Origin: a bacterium
Lineage (GTDB): Bacteria; Krumholzibacteriota; Krumholzibacteriia; LZORAL124-64-63
Direction: 5' to 3'
Length of the DNA stretch: 64,000 bases
Assembly: GCA_003353795.1 (NCBI GenBank)
Contig: PIVY01000003.1
Location: 1 to 64,000, forward strand
In this document: positions 33,620 through 42,431 of the stretch, piece after piece
Position numbering within the stretch: position 1 is the stretch's first letter
How the letters are laid out: each line of letters begins with the position of its first letter
The notes under the pieces: model-generated
What the model was told of the DNA's origin: nothing
The model's database searches: none
The model's input: only the letters and a program-made list of their open reading frames with translations
Made by a program: the position numbers and the translations under genes

Positions 33620-34328
33620 CCTCGGGATGGATGGCCGCGGCGACGAGCCGCGGCCGCAGCTTCCGTGAGACCAGGACGTAGTCGATCCGCCAGCCCACGT
33701 TTCGCGCGCGCACGCCGGGGCGGTTGCTCCACCAGCTGTAGTGGCCGCCGCCGGATTCGAACTCCCGGAAACTGTCCACGAAGCCGCCGTCCAGGATCCC
33801 GTCGAAACCGGCGCGCTCTTCATCGGTGAAGCCCGCGTTACGCCGATTGGACCTGGGATTGGCGAGGTCGATCTCGCGGTGGGCCACGTTCAGGTCGCCG
33901 CAGAAGACCACCGGCTTACGGCGATCCAGTTCGCGCATGTGCTCGAGGAAAGCGGGATCCCATTGGTGCTGGCGATGGTCGAGGCGGACCAGGCCGTGCC
34001 GCGAGTTCGGTGTGTAGACGGTGACCGCGAAGCAATCGTCGAACTCGGCGGCAAGGACACGACCCTCGGTGTCCAGATCGGCGATGCCGAGGCCGGCGGT
34101 CACCTCCAGCGGTTCGCGTCGGGCGTAGATGGCGACTCCGCTGTAACCGGGCTTGTCGGCGGGATTCCACCACGACTCGTAGCCGGGAATCTCGAGGTCG
34201 ACCTGCTCGGGAAACGCGCGCGTCTCCTGCAGGCAGATGACGTCGGCGCCGCAGGCGCGCAGCCAGGCGTCGCCGCCCTTGCGAACCAGGGCTCGAATAC
34301 CGTTGACGTTCCAGGACACCAGATGCAC
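33576..34328 (-). CDS. Exodeoxyribonuclease III
   Basis: GTG start; LVSWNVNGIRALVRKG..DVICLQETRAFPEQVD..FCGDLNVAHREIDLANPRSNRRNAGFTDEERAGF..RIDYVLVS..GSDHCPVSVHL. Confidence 0.93.
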   Translation of the reverse strand: MHLVSWNVNGIRALVRKGGDAWLRACGADVICLQETRAFPEQVDLEIPGYESWWNPADKPGYSGVAIYARREPLEVTAGLGIADLDTEGRVLAAEFDDCFAVTVYTPNSRHGLVRLDHRQHQWDPAFLEHMRELDRRKPVVFCGDLNVAHREIDLANPRSNRRNAGFTDEERAGFDGILDGGFVDSFREFESGGGHYSWWSNRPGVRARNVGWRIDYVLVSRKLRPRLVAAAIHPEVMGSDHCPVSVHLD

Positions 34329-34507
34329 GGTCGCTCCTCGCGTTGTGGGTCCGGGGAATATCCCACCGTACGACCATCCGTCAAGAGTGGCGACGTGCCA
34401 CCCGGTTTGAGTAGTCTGGTGAGGAACGATGGCCCGAGTCGTCATCGCCGATGTCGACGGCCGAGTGCCCGGCACGCAATCACCCCAGCTTCAACCGGGA
34501 GCAGAGC

Positions 34508-35275
34508 ATGAGTACGACCCCTCCCCCTGAAGGTCGGTTCGTGTGGTACGAACTGGTAACCCCCGACACCGACGCGTCCAAGAGCTTCTACTCCGAGCTG
34601 TTCGGCTGGGAATGGCAGGACGAGAACATGGGCGAGATGGGCGTCTACCCCATGTCACGGACCGGCGAAGCATTCCACTGCGGGCTGATCACCCCCAAGG
34701 AAGGCATGCCGCCGCACTGGATGGCCTACGTCACCGTGGCCGACGTGGACACGGCGTGCGAACAGGCGACCGAGCTCGGCGGCACGGTCATGCTGCCGGG
34801 AACCGACATTCCCAAGGTGGGCCGGTTCGCCGTGCTCCAGGATCCCGGCGGCGCGGTCATCATGCCGTTCAAGGGCGAGAATCCGGCTCAGCCCGAAACG
34901 CCGTCGCCCGCCCCGAAGGGATTTTTCTGCTGGAACGAACTCCTGACCGGCGACCCGGCCGCCAACGTCGAGTTCTACACCCAGATCTTCGGCTGGAACG
35001 TGGAGTCGAGCGAGATGCCCGAGATGGGCACCTACTGGGTGTACCGCCGCGGCGATCGCATGGAGTGCGGCATGATGCCCATGCCCGAGGACGCCGGCGC
35101 TCCGCCCCACTGGCTGCCCTACGTGGCCGTGGACGACGTGGACGCGGCCGCCGCCAAGGTCGCCGAACTGGAAGGCAAGGTCTACTGCGAGCCCACGGAC
35201 ATCCCGCAGATGGGGCGGTTCGCTGTGGTGGCCGATCCTCACGGCGCCGTGTTCGCCATGTTCCAGTACGCCTGA
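34508..35275 (+). CDS. Two-domain VOC (glyoxalase/bleomycin resistance) family protein
   Basis: Duplicated FVWYELVTPDTDASKSFYSELFGWEW / FCWNELLTGDPAANVEFYTQIFGWNV. Confidence 0.88.
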   Translation: MSTTPPPEGRFVWYELVTPDTDASKSFYSELFGWEWQDENMGEMGVYPMSRTGEAFHCGLITPKEGMPPHWMAYVTVADVDTACEQATELGGTVMLPGTDIPKVGRFAVLQDPGGAVIMPFKGENPAQPETPSPAPKGFFCWNELLTGDPAANVEFYTQIFGWNVESSEMPEMGTYWVYRRGDRMECGMMPMPEDAGAPPHWLPYVAVDDVDAAAAKVAELEGKVYCEPTDIPQMGRFAVVADPHGAVFAMFQYA

Positions 35276-35362
35276 CCGCGCCGATCCGGCAGGGTGCACC
35301 GCGGGTTGCGTGATGGCCGTTTCCGTGCCACTATGCGCGGAGACGGCCACACGGAGGTGGAC

Positions 35363-37333
35363 ATGCCCAGGCGGTTCCTGCTGACCGGGGGCGGTACCGG
35401 CGGTCACGTGACCCCGGCGCTCGCCGCGGCCGGTGCACTCGCGGAACGATATCCCGACGCGGAATTCCGGTACGTTGGACTCGGCGACAAGGCCGAGGGC
35501 GTCATGGCGCCCAGAGCTGGATTGCCGCTGTCGCGCGTGTCCAGCCGTGGTCTTCCGCCGCTGGGCCCCGGCCTGATTCCATTCGGCTGGCACCTCGGCT
35601 GCGGCGTGCTCGCGGCCCTGGGAATCCTGCTCCGGCACAAGCCCGATCTCATCATCGCCACCGGCGGATACGTGGCCGCGCCCGTGGTCCTGGCCAACGC
35701 ATTGCTCCGACGGTTGCGACTGTCCCGGGCCCCGTTGCTGGTTCACGAGCAGAACTCGCACCTGGGTCGCCTGAATCGCCTGGCGGCCGGCGTCGCCGAT
35801 CTCGTGGCGGTCTCGTTTCCCGAGACGCTGCGCGAACTGCCCACCGGCAAGGGCGTTTACGTCGGTTACCCCGTTCGATCCAGTTGCCAGACCGGAGACC
35901 GCGACGAGGCCCGGCGAAACCTGGGGATTCCCGCCGACGCCCGGGTGATATTCGCCTTCGGCGGCAGCCAGGGCGCCCGGACGATCAATCGCGCCGTGGC
36001 CGACGCTGTAACCGACCTCCTCGCCCAGCCGGAGACCTGGATCCTCCACGGATGTGGACAGCCCTTCGGCAAGTCTCGCAATGGCGCCTATCACGGTTTC
36101 GCAGACGTGGAAGCTCGGCTACGGGAGCTGGATCCGGCACTCCTCGAACACCCGCGATACCGTCGCGAAGCCTTCATCGACGACATGGCCACCTGGTACG
36201 CCGCCAGCGATCTGGTGATCTGCCGGGCCGGCGCCGGTTCGCTCATGGAAGTGTGCGCCCAGGCGCGACCGTCGCTGGTGATTCCCAAGGCCAATCTGCC
36301 CGGCGACCACCAGGTCCGGAACGCCCGGCTGCTGGAGCGGGCCGGCGCCTGCCGCGTGCTCTACGAGCGCCTGGATCCGGCCTCGGGACCCGGCGCCGTT
36401 CCCTTCGTTCCCGGCGAGCGTCTGGTCGGCCTCGCGCAGGATCTCCTCGGCGACGCCGAACGGCGTGACGTCATGGGCCGTGCCGCCGCCGGCCTGATCA
36501 CCACCGATGCCCGCGGTTTGCTCGCCGACTGCGCGACCCACCTGCTGGGCGAGGGCGATCGGCCCACCGCGGCCGTGGCCCCACGGTACCCCGACGACCG
36601 GGTCCTGGGACTCGGCGCCGGAGCCATGGAACGATTGCTGCAGGACGTGGCACACGAGGCAGCGCCGCCGCTGGAATCCGCCGAGCGGGAGCTGATGCTC
36701 AGCAAGATCGACGGGCTCCTGGGCAGTTCCGGTTGGGTCGACCGTGCCCGGGGCTGTCGCATCGCCGGCCTCGCCGGATATCGAGAAGTCGCCGGCCTGT
36801 TGCGGGACCGAGCCGCCGACGACCTGCCCATGGTCCGGCGCGATGCCCTCAAGGGCCTGCGCGGACTCGGGCCCCGGGCATTGGCGCCCGACGCGTTCGC
36901 CGACGCGCTCGCGCGCGGCCTGTCCGACAATTACTACGAAGCGCGCATGGAGGCGGCACTCACCACGGCGGTGTGCAACGGTCTGCTGGCACCGGACGCA
37001 CGATCGCGTCTGGCAGGCATCCTGGCCCGCCTCTGCCGCGATCACAGTTTCGAGGTCCGCATGGCGGCAGTGCGCGCTCTCGGCCGCATCGCCGACACCC
37101 CCGAGCCGGCGGTACCCGCCCTGCGCAAGGTCCATTTCGATCCGGTCTGGAAGGTTCGCGGGGCACTCTACGAGGCCTACGCCGAGCTCACCGAACGCGG
37201 AGTCCTCTCGGCCGCCGAGGCCAACGAAGAGATCGACGCCGTCCTGATCACGGCCAACGGCTACCTGACCGAGTACCAGATCCGGCACCACCGCAACGAA
37301 GCCGTGCGGCGAGTGCGGCGCCGGGAGGCGTGA
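35363..37333 (+). CDS. MurG-like glycosyltransferase fused to C-terminal HEAT-like repeats
   Basis: LLTGGGTGGHVTPALAAAGAL, FAFGGSQGARTINRAV, CRAGAGSLMEVCAQARPSLVIPK; then helical repeats (SFEVRMAAVRALGRIADTPEPAVPALRKV). Confidence 0.82.
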   Translation: MPRRFLLTGGGTGGHVTPALAAAGALAERYPDAEFRYVGLGDKAEGVMAPRAGLPLSRVSSRGLPPLGPGLIPFGWHLGCGVLAALGILLRHKPDLIIATGGYVAAPVVLANALLRRLRLSRAPLLVHEQNSHLGRLNRLAAGVADLVAVSFPETLRELPTGKGVYVGYPVRSSCQTGDRDEARRNLGIPADARVIFAFGGSQGARTINRAVADAVTDLLAQPETWILHGCGQPFGKSRNGAYHGFADVEARLRELDPALLEHPRYRREAFIDDMATWYAASDLVICRAGAGSLMEVCAQARPSLVIPKANLPGDHQVRNARLLERAGACRVLYERLDPASGPGAVPFVPGERLVGLAQDLLGDAERRDVMGRAAAGLITTDARGLLADCATHLLGEGDRPTAAVAPRYPDDRVLGLGAGAMERLLQDVAHEAAPPLESAERELMLSKIDGLLGSSGWVDRARGCRIAGLAGYREVAGLLRDRAADDLPMVRRDALKGLRGLGPRALAPDAFADALARGLSDNYYEARMEAALTTAVCNGLLAPDARSRLAGILARLCRDHSFEVRMAAVRALGRIADTPEPAVPALRKVHFDPVWKVRGALYEAYAELTERGVLSAAEANEEIDAVLITANGYLTEYQIRHHRNEAVRRVRRREA

Positions 37334-37334
37334 C

Positions 37335-38432
37335 ATGCTCTACCTGTTGCTGCGAGCGCTCGAGGACATGGGCGGACCAGCGGTTTTTCGCTACGTGACC
37401 ACGCGGTCGGCGCTGGCCTTCATCTTCGGCTTCATCTGCGTCATCGCCGTTGGTCGACCGCTGATCAACTGGCTCTACCGCCGGGGCATCCGCTCCTTCG
37501 AACGGTCGTACGGCGACATCAACACCACCGCCAAGACCGGCACCCCGATCATGGGCGGCCTGCTCATGGCCCTCGGTGGACTCGGATCGGCGCTCCTGTG
37601 GTGCGACCTCACCAATCCGTTCGTGTGGGTTCTCTTCGCAGCGGCCATCTACTTCGCCGGCTTCGGTCTGCTGGACGACTGGCTCAAGATCCGGCACCGC
37701 GATCCCGATCGCGGCCTCTCGCGCACCGCGAAGCTGGTCAGTCAGATGATCTTCGGCCTGGGCATCGGCCTCTACCTGGCGTGGCCGGAGATCTCCCCGT
37801 TCCCGGGCAGCGTGGGCACAGAGATCCAGATTCCCTTCTTCAAGGGCGCGGTCATCGATCTGCGCTACGGGATCCTGGCCTGGAGCGCCTTCTACATCGC
37901 CTACCACGTCAACGCCGTGAACATCACCGATGGCATGGACGGGCTGGCGACGGTTCCGGCGATCCTGGTCTTCTCCGTGGTCGCGGTCTTCGCCTACATC
38001 GCGGGCAACGTGCAGTTGTCGGGCCATTACCTCTACGCCTTCATTCCTCGTGCGTCCGAGATCACCGTGTTCTGCGCCGCGGTGATCGGCGCCGGACTCG
38101 GCTTCCTGTGGTACGTGTGCCATCCCGCCAGCGTGTTCCTCGGCGACACCGGCTCGCTGTTCATCGGCGGCGTGCTCGGCACCGCTGCGCTGATGATCCG
38201 CCAGGAACTGGTGTGCCTGCTGGCGGGAATGATCTTCCTGGTCGAGTTGCTGAGCACGTTCGTCCAGGAGCAGGTGGGATTCCGCTTGCTGAAACGGCGA
38301 CTGCTGCCGCGCGCGCCGCTCCATCACGCGTTTCAACACCGGGGCATGGCCGAGAGCAAGATCGTGGTGCGCTTCTGGATCATCTCGCTGATCTGCACCG
38401 CCACGGCCGTCATGACCATCAAGTTCCGCTGA
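37335..38432 (+). CDS. MraY-like phospho-N-acetylmuramoyl-pentapeptide transferase
   Basis: TAKTGTPIMGGLLMALGG, GLLDDWLKI, NAVNITDGMDGLATVPAI, HPASVFLGDTGSLFIGG, RAPLHHAFQHRGMAESKIVVRFWII. Confidence 0.93.
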   Translation: MLYLLLRALEDMGGPAVFRYVTTRSALAFIFGFICVIAVGRPLINWLYRRGIRSFERSYGDINTTAKTGTPIMGGLLMALGGLGSALLWCDLTNPFVWVLFAAAIYFAGFGLLDDWLKIRHRDPDRGLSRTAKLVSQMIFGLGIGLYLAWPEISPFPGSVGTEIQIPFFKGAVIDLRYGILAWSAFYIAYHVNAVNITDGMDGLATVPAILVFSVVAVFAYIAGNVQLSGHYLYAFIPRASEITVFCAAVIGAGLGFLWYVCHPASVFLGDTGSLFIGGVLGTAALMIRQELVCLLAGMIFLVELLSTFVQEQVGFRLLKRRLLPRAPLHHAFQHRGMAESKIVVRFWIISLICTATAVMTIKFR

Positions 38433-38627
38433 GACCGTGGCAGGCGTCCGATCGGGCGTATCAATTCCGCAAAAACGACCACTCTAGACTGGGGCTGTGA
38501 CAAGGCCCGTTCAGCCGCGTTATCCCATCTGGATCCCACAGCCGCGGCAGTGACGAACCGATCCCCTGAGGGGGGCAGGATCGGGAGTAGCTGGCGCGTG
38601 CGCCACAACCCATCCAGGAGGTCGTCC

Positions 38628-40301
38628 ATGTCTCGCCCCTGTCGTCTCGCAACCCGATGGGGCTGCCCTGTGCTCCTGCTCCTTGCTCTGCTTCTGGCCA
38701 GCACCGCCCAGGCCGAATACCTCGGCAACGTGACCTTCGACCAGCCCATCCCCAGTTTCCTTCCTCACGGCGTCCAGGTGAACGTCTCGATCGACTACAA
38801 GATCGATGTTCCCGAGGGACGACGGGTCTACGTCATTCCCTACACCAACGGATCTCCCACTCCGCACTATGCGGTGAACGGATCCCCGGTGTACCCGCAG
38901 GGTACGGGCACCGCCACCGGGTACTTCAGGATCACCCAGGGTACCGCCGTCGTGGACGAGGTCCGGGTCTACACGCGGGATCCGGATTTCACGGAGACGC
39001 CCCTGGAGATGTTCGTGCCGGTGGTCTACCGATACGGACCGCATGGCGTGTACAACGTCCAGCCGGCCTACTCGCAGCACAGCCGTCTACCCTACGACAC
39101 GAGCTTCGGCATGACCTTCGACTACGCCACCGACCAGCCGGGTTGCAAGATCTACGCGCGGCCGTTCAACAGCGGCTCGCTCGAGCCCGGCTACTCGGCC
39201 AGCGGCTCGGCCGACCTGCCGCCCAGCGGCAGCTACAATCAGCAGTTCACCTTCGCCGGCGACGCCGACGTGACGCACATCCGCTTCCAGGTCTTCGCCC
39301 TGGACAACTCCACGCTGCTCGACGAGTTCTTCGTGCCGTGGGACGTGCACTGGCGCCAGTGGGGCGTCTACGACATCTCGCTCAATCACGGCAACGTGAC
39401 CTCGCTGCACAACAGTCAGGACCTGGTCGGCTCGTTCACCTTCGACCACCAGGAGACCCAGGACTTCCACGTCTGGATGTGGAGCATCCAGGACGGAAAC
39501 TACTGCCCCGGCAGCGTCTACCAGGGCAGCGTCGCCGAACCGACCGGGCCCCACGCCATCACCCGATATACCCGCGTCAACGACGGCACCGAGACCGTGG
39601 ACGCGGTCCGTTTCATCGTGGGTACGCCCACGGAGATCTACATGCAGTTCGACATTCCGGTGCTCATCGACTACGGCCCCCACGCCCTGCAGAACTTCGA
39701 GTTCATTCCCGGATCGCCGGCGATCCTGGACTACGGCGAGCATCTCGACATGACCTACATCTACCTCACCGACGAAGCCCCGGGCGTGCGAATTTACGGC
39801 CGCGGCGCCTACCAGGAAGAAGCGCTGTTCGGCATGACCAGCGCCGGCTCGCCGCTCTACGCCGCGCCTTCCGGCTCCGGCACGTTCTGGCTGACCTACA
39901 ACGACGACATCATCGCCGACAGCATCCGCTTCCAGATGGTGAGCGAGGACCAGAGCCTGACGTTTCTCGAGTGGTACCAGCCGGGCCACTTCATCTGGGG
40001 TGCGTCGGGGCACGTCACCGACGCACCGGAGATCCCGGTGCTGGCGGATCTGGGTCTCTGCTATCCCAATCCGTTCAACCCCACGACCACCATTCCGGTG
40101 TCCCTGGGCCGCGACGTCCACGTCAAGCTCGCGGTCTACGACGTGCGCGGGCGACTGGTGCGGACGCTACAGGACGGATATCTGGCGGCCGGCGAGCACG
40201 TCTTCACCTTCCGTGGCGACGGTCTCGGCAGCGGGGCCTACATCTGCCGGCTGGAAACTCCGGCCGGTATCCAGACCCAGCGCCTGACCTTGATCAAATG
40301 A
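38628..40301 (+). CDS. Secreted protein with four ~95-110-aa internal repeats and FlgD-like C-terminal domain
   Basis: Signal peptide; repeated blocks ending in YGPHGVYN / WGVYDI / YGPHALQN / FIWG; C-term CYPNPFNPTTTIPVSLGRDVHVKLAVYDVRGRLVRTLQDG..SGAYICRLETP. Confidence 0.8.
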   Translation: MSRPCRLATRWGCPVLLLLALLLASTAQAEYLGNVTFDQPIPSFLPHGVQVNVSIDYKIDVPEGRRVYVIPYTNGSPTPHYAVNGSPVYPQGTGTATGYFRITQGTAVVDEVRVYTRDPDFTETPLEMFVPVVYRYGPHGVYNVQPAYSQHSRLPYDTSFGMTFDYATDQPGCKIYARPFNSGSLEPGYSASGSADLPPSGSYNQQFTFAGDADVTHIRFQVFALDNSTLLDEFFVPWDVHWRQWGVYDISLNHGNVTSLHNSQDLVGSFTFDHQETQDFHVWMWSIQDGNYCPGSVYQGSVAEPTGPHAITRYTRVNDGTETVDAVRFIVGTPTEIYMQFDIPVLIDYGPHALQNFEFIPGSPAILDYGEHLDMTYIYLTDEAPGVRIYGRGAYQEEALFGMTSAGSPLYAAPSGSGTFWLTYNDDIIADSIRFQMVSEDQSLTFLEWYQPGHFIWGASGHVTDAPEIPVLADLGLCYPNPFNPTTTIPVSLGRDVHVKLAVYDVRGRLVRTLQDGYLAAGEHVFTFRGDGLGSGAYICRLETPAGIQTQRLTLIK

Positions 40302-40361
40302 CCGCCGGTCCGTGATGGTGCGCAGCGAAGGGTGGAGTCCCGCGGCTCCACCCTTCGTCCG

Positions 40362-41537
40362 TCAATCCCGCCAGCGGGGCTTGGTGTCGACGAGCAGACC
40401 GTGACCGTCCACGGCGGCAAGCCAGCGGCCGTCGTCGAGCCGGATGCACCAGAGCGTATGCATGCCGCGAACGTTCCACGCGTCGTGTCCCACCAGCGCC
40501 GGCTCCCCGTCCGCAGGCGTCTGGACATACTCGGTGGGCGAGAGCGCGGCGATGTCCAGGGCGCGCACCCGGTTGCCATAGTAGGGCGTCACGTCCTGCG
40601 CGAAGCGGCGCAGTTCCCCGTCGTGAACGACGACACTGCCACCGCCGCGGGCATGGTCCCCATCGTCGGTCACCACCGGATTGCGCGCGTGGGGATGCCA
40701 CGGGCCGCGAGGATCGTCAGCGTGGAAGATCAGGAGATTCGTTCCGTAGTCTGCCGTGGTCAGCAGATACCAGAGGCCGTCGTGCTCGATCACGTTGGTG
40801 TCGCGGTAAGGAGCGCCGTCGAGCAGCACGCGGTCGAGAACCCATTGGTCGGGGAACCGCTCGGCGCGGTAGAGCCGTAACTCGCCCAGCTCACGGGTTT
40901 CGGGGATCATGAACCATGACCCGTCGTGACGGAAGACCGTGGGATAGGAGAGGCTGCACGCCTCGTCGAGGACCCGGCCGCCGTAGATCCAGGTCAGCCC
41001 GTCCCGGCTGGTGGAGACGCAGATGTCGCCATGACCGCTGCGGGTGTTCCAGGCCTCGTAGAAGAGTGCGTACCCGTCGCCGTGGTCCACCAGGACCGGA
41101 TCGGCCACGAAGGCGCACGGAAGGTCGGTCACGTGGTCAGCGGCAAGGACGGGCTGATCGCCGAGGGGTTCGAAATCTGCAGGTTCGGTGCCGCGCGAGA
41201 CGTAGATTCCGACCGACCAGTCGCCATGCCATGACGGCGCCGTCGCACGCTGCCACGCCAGCCGGCCGACCCCAAGCGCGGCGCCCAGCACGATCAGCAC
41301 CAGCAGCCAGGCTACCGGATGCGCGGCCAGGATCCAGCGACGATGATCGCGATGCTCCAGCCGACCCGTGATCCAGCGAGCAGCGAATCCGGCAGCCGCC
41401 ACCACCGCGGCAACCACGGCCAGCTTCACCAGTCCCGCATCCGAGACCAGCGCCGTACGCCCCGTGGCCAGCAGGGTCAGCGACGCGGCAGCAAGGAGCA
41501 GGGCGAAGATCGCGGCGATCAGGCACAGGTGCTTCAT
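40362..41537 (-). CDS. Membrane-anchored beta-propeller protein (GH43/GINT1 N-terminal-like)
   Basis: N-term TM segments; FVADPVLVDHGDGYALFYEAWNTRSGHGDICVSTSRDGLTWIYGGRVLDEACSLSYPTVFRHDGSWFMIPET. Confidence 0.7.
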   Translation of the reverse strand: MKHLCLIAAIFALLLAAASLTLLATGRTALVSDAGLVKLAVVAAVVAAAGFAARWITGRLEHRDHRRWILAAHPVAWLLVLIVLGAALGVGRLAWQRATAPSWHGDWSVGIYVSRGTEPADFEPLGDQPVLAADHVTDLPCAFVADPVLVDHGDGYALFYEAWNTRSGHGDICVSTSRDGLTWIYGGRVLDEACSLSYPTVFRHDGSWFMIPETRELGELRLYRAERFPDQWVLDRVLLDGAPYRDTNVIEHDGLWYLLTTADYGTNLLIFHADDPRGPWHPHARNPVVTDDGDHARGGGSVVVHDGELRRFAQDVTPYYGNRVRALDIAALSPTEYVQTPADGEPALVGHDAWNVRGMHTLWCIRLDDGRWLAAVDGHGLLVDTKPRWRD

Positions 41538-41608
41538 GGTGGTCTCCAGGTGTCGGGGCGGCAGTTGCACCAGGATAGCCGGTTCGGTGGCGTCTTGCCC
41601 ACCGGCGA

Positions 41609-42427
41609 TCACACCGAACGGGCCAGACCGGGTCCGGGGCGCACCAGAGCGACGCGGGTGTAGCAGGGCGCCATCCCGCAGCGCCGGGCATTGCGTTCGG
41701 TGGCCACACCCGACAGGGTGCCCACCGTGGCCAGTCGGCAGCCGGAGGCGACGGCGATGGACAGGCGTTCGCGCATGAGGGCCAGCTGGATACCGCGTCG
41801 GCGGGCGGCCGGCAGGACGGCTCCCAGATAAAGCCCGGCCAGGTCGCCCCAGATGTCGAGGGAAGCGCCGCCTGCTGCTTCACCGTCGAGGCGGGCCAGA
41901 AGGTTGATGGCACGCGGGTGCCTGGCGGCGCGCTCCATGAGCTCTCGTTGCACGGGATCGTCGCGCTCGTCCAGGAACGCTCGGCACACCACGTCGGCGA
42001 ACTGCGCCACGCCGACCGTGTCGTCTCTCGAGACGCGTTCGATCCGCAGGCCGTCCGGGAGTTCCCAGGGCGTCCGCAATGCCGCCGCCGGATTCACGGC
42101 CAACACCAGTTCCATTTCCAGGAGTACGAAACCCGCCTCCCCCAGTCGCCGCGCCAGCGAAGGGTGGTTGTAGGCGCAAGCCTGAACCCGCGGTTCGATG
42201 CCGCGCGAAGCGTACCAGTCGATCAGTTCTTCCACGTCCCGGGCCGTGACGCGTTCTCCCCGGAGGGAGCAACCCAGAGCCATGTTGGCCCAGGTGCCCG
42301 GCTCATCGGCGCACAGGAATCCGCCGCACCACTCGCGCTGATCGCGCGCGATGTCGGCCACGGCGCGGGCGATGCGGGTCTCCTCGTCCAGGGCCGCGGC
42401 GGCGGGGTCGAAGAGGTCGAAGGCCAT
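41609..42427 (-). CDS. GNAT-family acetyltransferase
   Basis: LYLGAVLPAARRRGIQLALMRERLSIAVASGCRLATVGTLSGVATERNARRCGM. Confidence 0.7.
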   Translation of the reverse strand: MAFDLFDPAAAALDEETRIARAVADIARDQREWCGGFLCADEPGTWANMALGCSLRGERVTARDVEELIDWYASRGIEPRVQACAYNHPSLARRLGEAGFVLLEMELVLAVNPAAALRTPWELPDGLRIERVSRDDTVGVAQFADVVCRAFLDERDDPVQRELMERAARHPRAINLLARLDGEAAGGASLDIWGDLAGLYLGAVLPAARRRGIQLALMRERLSIAVASGCRLATVGTLSGVATERNARRCGMAPCYTRVALVRPGPGLARSV

Positions 42428-42431
42428 GGTC

